A stretch of DNA of 64,000 nt from Pteria penguin (Eukaryota; Mollusca; Bivalvia; Pterioida; Pteriidae): the NCBI GenBank assembly GCA_035048485.1, contig CM068585.1, positions 19,890,001 to 19,954,000 on the forward strand, given 5' to 3'. A program made the translations under genes and the position numbers. The notes under the pieces are model-generated. The model worked only from the letters and a program-made list of their open reading frames with translations. It was not told the origin of the DNA and ran no database searches. This document shows, piece after piece, positions 58,001-64,000 of the stretch (position 1 is its first letter; each line of letters begins with the position of its first letter).

Positions 58001-61000
58001 ACCGAGGCGCATTATGTGTCAGTGTACACCCCATTTGCACTGCATCTAGTGCAACTGCCATAATACATGTATACAATATTATAGCATCTTAATGTAATAC
58101 TGCAAAAAACGTAATGTAAAACTGCAGCCTTTGCCACCCACGCTCTCTAACAGCGCAAACTGGATATACAACCGGTACCGTATAACGCACATACCCGATG
58201 ATCAACAAGGGCTAGTGGTCTCTTATTACAAGTTTATTTTGTAAAGACAAACAGGAATAAGGAACAGAGAAAGCAGTGTGTAAGACAGGTGATTACTAAA
58301 TATAGGTGGTCTTAAAAGCAGGTTTGACGTAGTTTACAGTATTTGCACAATAAACCAATGTCAATGTAAGGTCAAAGTCAATTTTCTGTAAGACGATGAT
58401 GATTATGATTACAAATGACTCTTGTCAAGACGTTTGGGGTATGGAGTATATGAAACATTTACAAAGTCAAAGTCAGGCCAGGTCAATAAATGAAAATCAA
58501 TGTAAGTATCTCCCAATACAAAACAGAATGGGAAGAAAACAATCCAACATGCATATAATTGTATATGCTCATTTGACTGAGCAGGTTACATCCACTTCTA
58601 CTTTCTCTTAGGTAAACACTGCATTGTAATAAGTTAAGATAAAAAACGACTTTTCAAACTTTTCCACATCGAAATTTCCATATGTTACAATAAAATAAAA
58701 CAGCTTTAATACACACAAATAATATAACATGTTTTAAACTTCCTATCCACAAGCCCCCAGTTCTATAATAGGCAATTCTTATTTCAAATTGATCAATTAC
58801 TCTGTTGATATATGGTACAAAAAGCGAAATTTCCATTCGTTAAGTACTTTAATGCACTTCCTTGTTTGAAATACGTACTGTATCTGAAATGTGCATATGT
58901 ATGCATTTTAAACCACGGCTATAGTTTTTTTTTATATTTATTTATTTTTTTTTTTTGTTTTGTTTCCTGTTTTGAGGGGTTTTTCTTTTGTTTTGTTTGT
59001 TTGGTATTTTGGGGGGGGGGGGTGTTTTTCGGGGATATTTTTTATGGTCTTATTCCTTTATTTTATTCATTTTTTTTTTTCAATTTTAGCCATAAGAATT
59101 AAAACTATTCCGAAACTTGCTACAGCTTTACAGGGCATTGGTATCGTACAACTATATAGCCAATTTAAGTTTTACGCGATATTTCATTGTGTCAACCTGT
59201 TAGTTTCGATGACACAACATTAATATGAAATACTCTTACATTAATTACTTCCCAAGATGTGCCAGTTCATTAAGTAATCTAACACAGGGAAATTCGCCAG
59301 CTAGGTCTCCCTCAGAAAATTAAATGTTCGTACCCCTACTTAAAACCAGATTACACGATTTGAGAAGCTAGCGAGTTTTAACCCATTCAGCCACGTGGAG
59401 ATTTCACCGCCGTAAGTACGTTAGTTCCCATTGTACGTAAAATAACTAGTCATTCCGAGTGAACTAAGTGGCGGATTTAGAGCCCCCCCCCCCCTTTTTG
59501 GTCACATATTTACTAGTGAAAATCCAGATTTTGAACCAAAAATGGCTGAGAAGTTTGGCTAATACCCATTATGGCCCCCCTTTTCGGATATCCTGGATCC
59601 GCCACTGGAACTCCTACTGTGTGCATCAACACAGGGTACAGCGACCCCCTACTGTCCATGTTACTTGTACACGGACGTCTGCAGAGATGGTGGATAATAA
59701 CCATCTGGTGCAGGTACAGCTGCTGTATCCATCTGATAAACAGAGAATGCCATTGATCCGGATTAGGTCGGCATGTCAAGAATGCAGACTACGTAATCCC
59801 CGAATCAGTCTGTTGCCAAGCCTTCAATATTATTATTACTATGTGAAACTTTCATAAAAACCAAGTGCATTACAATACAACTGATAAGCAGAGCCCATCC
59901 ACGTTTTAGAAATTTGCCAAGGTTCTATGTCGTTCACCATAGAAAGTCTTCTTAGAGTTTTTCTGACTTATTGCACATCGTGTTTACACTTGCATATATA
60001 TGTATATAGAATATGGTATATGGAAAGGGGTCTCTCTTTGATACTCCCAAATTTGACCATACTTTTAAGTTTAACATAAAGTTGCCACAAATCGTATTCT
60101 CTTTCTTGACACGTGGAGTTTTTGTGGTTAAACCTTTTCAAAAATCCTGAATCTACAACTATGAATAGAGACAGAGGCGGGATTTGTATTTGTATCAGTA
60201 GTACTGTTATTGATAATACAGTAGGTACACATTCTTTGTAGATCGATCAATGGAAATTTTCAACACCAATATTCAGAGCGTCTGCGTAAGAGCACCGCCA
60301 CACCGAGAACTATCCTTTTATGACCATACAAAGAAGTCCTTTACATTTAAATATTTAGTGTGCGATCCGGTATTAACTGTTGAACGTCATACAATTTAGA
60401 ATTCGGATATTGACTAAAGTTTCTATTTCGTAACTGACCGAATATTTAAATTTGAGGACATGTTGACCAACTTTTAATTTCCTCTTATTCAAATAGTTCA
60501 GGAAGTTGCATGAAAATGGGATACAAAATTTCAATCTTTAAGTACAGGGAAATTACATAAGGGAAATAAGGGATATAAACATATATGACGTACAGAACTT
60601 GTATAAACAAGTGTACATTCTGCAAGGTAATTTATCACATAATTTGCTATAAGATACTCGTAGTCTCCAACGACATTCATGGTCAAGCACACAGCAGAAG
60701 TATCAAATGAACTATTTGTGTGTTAATTATTTCTTAAAGTTAGGTAAGGACAATCTTGGTGTAGTGATTGAATGCGGGAAAGGTTATCCAGGGTATCTAT
60801 TATGACACTTATCCTTTCTATAGAAGAACGGGTAGTGTTCGATTTTCTTTGTATTTTCAAAAATGTAGCCTTGAGGCATTAGCTGTACATACCTTTAAAC
60901 AGAGGACAGATCCTCCACACTGTGATGGGGCTAAGGCTGGCAAACTGTCCGTATGACACCTCCATAAAGAACAGGGGTACTCCACATAGCACGAGAAATA

Positions 61001-62994
61001 TCACGTAAGGAATGAGAAAAGCACCTAGGACAGAGAATATCCAAAATTAACATTCATCTGCATGTATTCATTCAAATTTTAGATGTGAAATAAACGACTG
61101 TCGAATGTTGACTAACAATTCCATATCATTTTACTCTAAACCGCTCAGTTACTTGGCATTCCAGATAAACCTATGAATTAATGTTGTGAAATTAGTATAG
61201 TGTACCTAAAATGATTTCATTTTAATTTTTCAATTCATTTACTATCATTATAATTGTTGTTGTTGTTATAGACATGAGGAGTCACATTTGATGAGATTAT
61301 GGACCTTTTTTGGAATTTCATTCTATCTTATGACATAATTCGGTGTTTACCTCCACCACTCTGATAACAGAGGTATGGGAATCGCCAAATATTTCCCAGT
61401 CCGACGGCATAGCCGACACATGAAAGCAGGAAGTCCATGCGGCCACTCCAGTTCCCCCGTCCTTCATTTTCGTCCCCGCTTTCTATACTACTCTGACTAC
61501 TTCCCGCCGAGGAGGAGTCGGAACATTCTAGAGCTCGCTGAAATTCATTAATTAAATGAAATCAAATATTTTTAACACAATATTAACTCTGAAAACAGTA
61601 TAATGCCATGTTTCCCGCCTATTATACAAAGCATACTTTGAGAAAAAGTGCGATTTTTTTTTGTTAAATTTGCATCCGGTTTCTCAGAAGATAGGGAAGT
61701 ATATTTTCACAGGGACGTGTATCAGCAGAGACATATGTATATGACTCTGATATTAGGTATACTAAATACACACTCTTAGCGATCTGTTTTGTATTTCCTT
61801 TGTACAAGTAATGTATAAGGTGTTTTGAATTATAAGCTATGGTACTCTAAATTAACGGGGTATAAATTAAAATTTCCTTTTTATCACTTGTCATCACTGT
61901 GGTATGCGCCCCCTATTGAGATGTCAGCACTGCTACTTCGCTAATGGACTGTTTTACTAATGTTGTAAAGCTTATTATCACAAAAGCAGATTAACTTGCT
62001 TATCGATCGCGGAAATTTTCCAAGAATTGACGCGTTAAATAGAACAATGTGGGAAAACATTTATCGATCGCAGGAATCCATAACATTTATAAGCTTAACT
62101 CATCAACATCCTCATATTAAACACATTTGTGAATGTTTCTTATGGTATATATAGTGTTCATACCATTTATCGTAAATTTAATTATTGTTTAAGGAAGGGG
62201 GTGGCGTTCTAGATTGACTTAAATTTACTATTAAATGGCGGCATCCCCATTCACTAGATCGCTGATGTCTGTCCATAATATTCACATTTTACTGCCTATA
62301 TTCGAGTTTTACATAACTTGATATATATCAGTCTATAAACCCTTTCACGTTAACTGCGAGACTGACGTACGTTTTGGTTGGCAAAATCATTACTGTTTCC
62401 ACAAAATGACTTCAGAGACGATCGTTATTTTTGTTTTATCAAAAAGTTTACGGTAAATGTTACCATTTGCTAATTAATCAAAACGTCAGTCTCGCAGTTA
62501 ACATGAAAAAGTCTACTCTATAAATGTAGCTCATCTTGAATTACTAGAGAAAAAAAAAAAAAACGCGGGCAGACTTTGCAAATTATTGAGTCATTCCAAA
62601 ATAAATACACGTAATTAAGTAAATAAATAAATAGATATGATTAGATAATAATAATAGAGCTTGTATGATGAAGATCTTCAATCTTCTGAAATCTGACGCT
62701 GGGATCTGATCAATGTACTTTCCCTCCATTTTAGGAATTTAGAACTTCGACTTTGCCATTACTTCGTTACATTATTTTTAGTTCTATCAGTGCATAAATA
62801 GCCTATAAATAGAACAAAACGTTAAACATTTAAAAGATTTGCCTGAGAAACATTGAATTTATTGATTGTACATAAATTTTTAAGTACTTAGTACACAGTG
62901 CATATGTCTCGAGGCCTATATAATGTATAACAGATATACTCACTTCTTTTTCAGATAAAAACTTCTCCATCACCCTCTTTTCCTCTTTATCCAT
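48781..62994 (-). CDS. SLC6 sodium-dependent amino-acid (glycine-type) transporter, 12 coding exons
   Basis: Plasma-membrane symporter that would take up a small neutral amino acid, probably glycine, with Na+ and Cl-. Twelve exons join by AG/GT borders and matching phases into 672 residues, usual for SLC6. Residue 63 in TM1 ([10 protein letters not shown]) is Gly where monoamine carriers have Asp, so an amino-acid substrate is expected. TM2 reads [19 protein letters not shown]. The extracellular loop after TM3 has Cys164 and Cys173 and five N-glycosylation sequons (188, 193, 199, 207, 216). TM6 reads [20 protein letters not shown], the glycine-transporter pattern, with Gly332 where I recall GlyT1 having Gly and GlyT2 Ser. 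The N terminus is short (about 50 residues), unlike the long N terminus of GlyT2. Exact orthology (SLC6A9 versus SLC6A5) needs a tree. All exons are intact. Confidence 0.93.
49516..49683 (-). CDS. SLC6 coding exon 11 (TM11 end, TM12)
   Basis: Acceptor TTCCTTTCAG. Encodes [39 protein letters not shown] and [16 protein letters not shown]. Donor ACAG before GTACGG, phase 0. Confidence 0.94.
50044..50144 (-). CDS. SLC6 coding exon 10 (TM11 start)
   Basis: Acceptor TTTCATGAAG is weak, but the phase and protein fit: [33 protein letters not shown]. Donor TGTG before GTAGGC, phase 0. Confidence 0.9.
50590..50821 (-). CDS. SLC6 coding exon 9 (TM9 and TM10)
   Basis: Acceptor TTTTTAG. Encodes [39 protein letters not shown] and [19 protein letters not shown], up to VIGWVYG. 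Donor TATG before GTAAGT, phase 1. Confidence 0.95.
50822..55277. other. SLC6 intron 8 (4.5 kb)
   Basis: AT-rich. Holds one MITE (53038-53244) and a candidate cryptic exon (51862-51912). Otherwise I see nothing supportable. Confidence 0.6.
53038..53244. mobile_element. MITE, TTTTCATTACACAGAGTTA-type family, copy 2
   Basis: Left AGTCTTTTCATTTAACATTT with CCCATTTGGAACGATATC; right GATATCGTCCCAAATAAG and TACTCTGTGTAATGAAAAGA. TGACGTCA palindrome at 53095-53102. Partner of 6418-6577. Confidence 0.75.
55278..55390 (-). CDS. SLC6 coding exon 8 (extracellular loop 4, TM8)
   Basis: Acceptor CATTTAG. Encodes [17 protein letters not shown], then [20 protein letters not shown]. Donor CAG before GTATGT, phase 0. 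Confidence 0.95.
56186..56414 (-). CDS. SLC6 coding exon 7 (TM6 and TM7)
   Basis: Acceptor CTGACAG. Encodes [20 protein letters not shown] (unwound TM6 with ion- and substrate-site residues), then [20 protein letters not shown] of TM7. Donor CAAG before GTAAGT, phase 1. Confidence 0.96.
56822..56956 (-). CDS. SLC6 coding exon 6 (TM5)
   Basis: Acceptor GATTCCAG. Encodes [20 protein letters not shown], then the loop [20 protein letters not shown]. 45 codons, phase 0 both ends. Confidence 0.95.
57116..57248 (-). CDS. SLC6 coding exon 5 (TM4)
   Basis: Acceptor TTGTTTCAG. Encodes [20 protein letters not shown], then [19 protein letters not shown]. Donor AAAG before GTACAT, phase 0. Confidence 0.94.
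57524..57839 (-). CDS. SLC6 coding exon 4 (TM3 and glycosylated extracellular loop 2)
   Basis: Acceptor CTTTTTCAG. Encodes [17 protein letters not shown], then [15 protein letters not shown] with the conserved disulfide pair, then an Asn/Ser/Thr-rich loop with five sequons. Donor GGCA before GTAAGT, phase 2. Confidence 0.95.
57840..60892. other. SLC6 intron 3 (3.1 kb)
   Basis: AT-rich intron with a T/G-rich low-complexity block at 58925-59085 (includes a run of about 12 G), a MITE at 59467-59606, and a C/T-rich patch at 57935-57970. No other gene seen. Confidence 0.6.
59467..59606. mobile_element. MITE with AGTGGCGGAT ends, copy 2
   Basis: AGTGGCGGATTTAGAGCCCC at the left and ATCCTGGATCCGCCACT at the right. 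Interior shared in inverse orientation with 41840-41976 (CAGATTTTGAACCAAAAATG versus its diverged inverse). The flanks TGAACTA and GGAACTC are similar over about 5 nt. Confidence 0.75.
60893..61024 (-). CDS. SLC6 coding exon 3 (TM2)
   Basis: Acceptor CTGTCCTAG. Encodes [37 protein letters not shown] and ICPLFK, the SLC6 TM2 and loop-1 signature. Donor AAAG before GTATGT, phase 1. Confidence 0.95.
61351..61537 (-). CDS. SLC6 coding exon 2 (cytosolic N terminus, TM1)
   Basis: Acceptor GAATTTCAG. A Ser-rich acidic stretch ([18 protein letters not shown]), then [20 protein letters not shown] and [16 protein letters not shown]. Donor GGAG before GTAAAC, phase 1. Confidence 0.95.
61538..62943. other. 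SLC6 intron 1 (1.4 kb)
   Basis: No repeat or gene recognised, except an imperfect palindromic pair CGTTAACTGCGAGACTGACG at 62348 and CGTCAGTCTCGCAGTTAACA at about 62485 that may bound a small (about 160-bp) foldback. Confidence 0.5.
62346..62506. repeat. Small inverted repeat (possible MITE)
   Basis: GTTAACTGCGAGACTGACGT (about 62348-62367) and ACGTCAGTCTCGCAGTTAAC (about 62484-62503) are exact inverses, with further pairing inwards (GTTTTGGTTGGCAAA / TTTGCTAATTAATCAAAAC). Confidence 0.75.
62944..62994 (-). CDS. SLC6 coding exon 1 (start)
   Basis: ATG at 62992-62994 in context AACAATGG (A at -3, G at +4). Encodes [17 protein letters not shown], then donor GAA before GTGAGT, phase 0. Confidence 0.8.
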
Positions 62995-63092
62995 TGTTGA
63001 TTATTTTACAACTACGTTTTATAAAAATGAATTAAATTATAAGTAACAAACTTTCATACAATTTTCTGTAGAACACGCTTTTCGGCTTTTCG

Positions 63093-63099
63093 TTATATA
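63093..63099 (-). promoter_or_regulatory. Candidate TATA box of the SLC6 gene
   Basis: The minus strand reads TATATAA about 100 nt upstream of the ATG, which would place the start near 63065 and give a roughly 70-nt 5' UTR. Inference only. Confidence 0.4.
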
Positions 63100-63148
63100 T
63101 TACAACGCTAGTCTTCAGCTCAGTCTTTGTTATAGTGAGCAGATATCA

Positions 63149-63156
63149 TGACGTCA
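63149..63156. promoter_or_regulatory. CRE palindrome upstream of the SLC6 gene
   Basis: Full consensus TGACGTCA within ATCATGACGTCATGGA, about 155 nt upstream of the ATG and 50 nt upstream of the TATA-like site. This is the usual place for a CREB/ATF site in a TATA promoter. Confidence 0.5.
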
Positions 63157-63524
63157 TGGAAAAGTTCTCATGAATTTCCATTCATTACTAATTCGGCACA
63201 TGCGTAGTGGCATTTGTTTGCATTCATAGTAAAACTGGCCTACATTTTCTTACTCTCTTAATTGCGCAACAGCTGACTCTGAAGTTCCGTGAAATATTTT
63301 GAATAATAGATCAACATTCCTCATTGAAATAAAAATTAGTATGAAGTTTCACAAAATGAAGGGACAATTTATAAAGGGGGAGGGAGAGTGTACAGAAGAC
63401 TTCAGGTGTGAATGGTTGAAAAGTTATATTATGCATGTCCGTAGCTATATATCAGCAGTTTATTTTAGATGTATCTTTTGAGCAATGCGAAAAACTAAGA
63501 CGTAATGTGATGGCACAAGTTACA

Positions 63525-63730
63525 CAGGCGGATCTAAAAATTTAAAAAAAAAAAAAGGGGGGGGGGGTAGTTGCAGTCTCACAATACTGTTTTGCACTAT
63601 TCGGTCTGGAAAGGTGGGGTTTGCATTCCTAAAAATGGTCGAAGATGACCGGCTTTTTATGGCAACATTTTCCGACCAAAAGGGGAGGGGGGTTGCAACA
63701 ACACCCCCCCCACTCTCTAAATCCGCCAGT
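63525..63730. mobile_element. MITE-like element with GGCGGATCTAAA / ATCCGCC ends
   Basis: CAGGCGGATCTAAAAATTT at the left and CTCTAAATCCGCCAGTG at the right. Inner A-run, G-run and C-run. Related in its ends to the CAGTGGCGGAT family. Confidence 0.55.
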
Positions 63731-64000
63731 GAGTTGTAACAGTGCTGAACAAAACCTCCTCGGTGTAGGATCAGAGGACACTCGTGAGATGGAGGGATTT
63801 GGAAGAAATGGGGAGGCCCGGGGCGCTACCACATTAGATTTAGATTGTTCTTCCAACCTCATCTTTTGACGTATTGGCCATAAGAGGTAAAATGAATCCC
63901 TAGGACCCAATGAATTCCACTCAACCAAAGGGGCACTGGGTAAATTTGTACATACATGTATGAATATGTACGCTCCATGTGATTTCAACAATATGTTACT
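63731..64000. other. Upstream flank, no feature recognised
   Basis: An open frame on the minus strand crosses this and the MITE, but its content (Pro/Ser-rich, crossing low-complexity tracts) gives no sign of a gene. Confidence 0.4.

Noticed and set aside
63629..63991. 120-codon minus-strand open frame upstream of the SLC6 gene
   Set aside because: It crosses a MITE end with C- and G-runs, has no recognisable domain, and its Pro/Ser-rich content comes from low-complexity sequence.

Overview
The window looks like a piece of an animal nuclear genome: AT-rich, intron-rich and crowded with transposon-derived repeats. I think a bivalve mollusc is most likely, but this is inference. The basis is (a) repeat families of the kind I associate with bivalves, carrying roughly 145-bp tandem monomers, CGGACGGAC-like tracts and a terminal hairpin followed by CTAA; (b) a marked excess of the palindrome TACATGTA; and (c) two clearly metazoan genes. 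I see no bacterial operon structure, no rRNA and no CRISPR array.

Two host genes flank the window, both on the minus strand. Left (about 1.2-13.7 kb): a BTB-BACK-Kelch gene whose eight coding exons I joined by splice signals and reading phase. The model gives about 634 residues, with BTB, BACK and six Kelch GG motifs, as in CUL3 ubiquitin-ligase adaptors. Right (48.8-63.0 kb): an SLC6 sodium-dependent transporter of the glycine-transporter type. Twelve coding exons join in phase into 672 residues, with a candidate CRE plus TATA promoter just upstream.

The 35 kb between them (13.7-48.8 kb) shows no host gene that I can support. It is a mosaic of nested mobile elements. There is a stack of foldback elements and MITEs at 16.4-19.1 kb. 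Three copies of a terminal-inverted-repeat family with ends CAGAGATGTTGAAAT or close variants lie at 14.9-16.0, 20.3-23.7 and 30.2-31.4 kb. Several Helentron/HINE-like non-autonomous elements carry tandem arrays at 19.4-20.3, 21.2-23.1, 24.1-27.9, 35.7-36.1, 38.2-41.3 and 42.3-44.8 kb. Two decayed non-LTR retrotransposon pieces are present: a PHD-like/endonuclease remnant at 27.9-29.3 kb and a reverse-transcriptase 3' half at 39.4-40.8 kb. The second is cleanly inserted into another repeat.

The most striking observations are: (1) a minisatellite in Kelch intron 7 whose unit appears to derive from the exon 7/intron 7 splice-donor boundary; (2) independent repeat families sharing a 145-147 bp monomer; (3) a 726-bp higher-order (5 x 145) duplication inside one array; (4) a 77-bp perfectly palindromic micro-element flanked by a 9-bp target duplication; and (5) the three-copy CAGAGATG family with a possibly conserved acidic peptide remnant. 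All splice junctions are predicted from sequence and phase only, not from transcripts.
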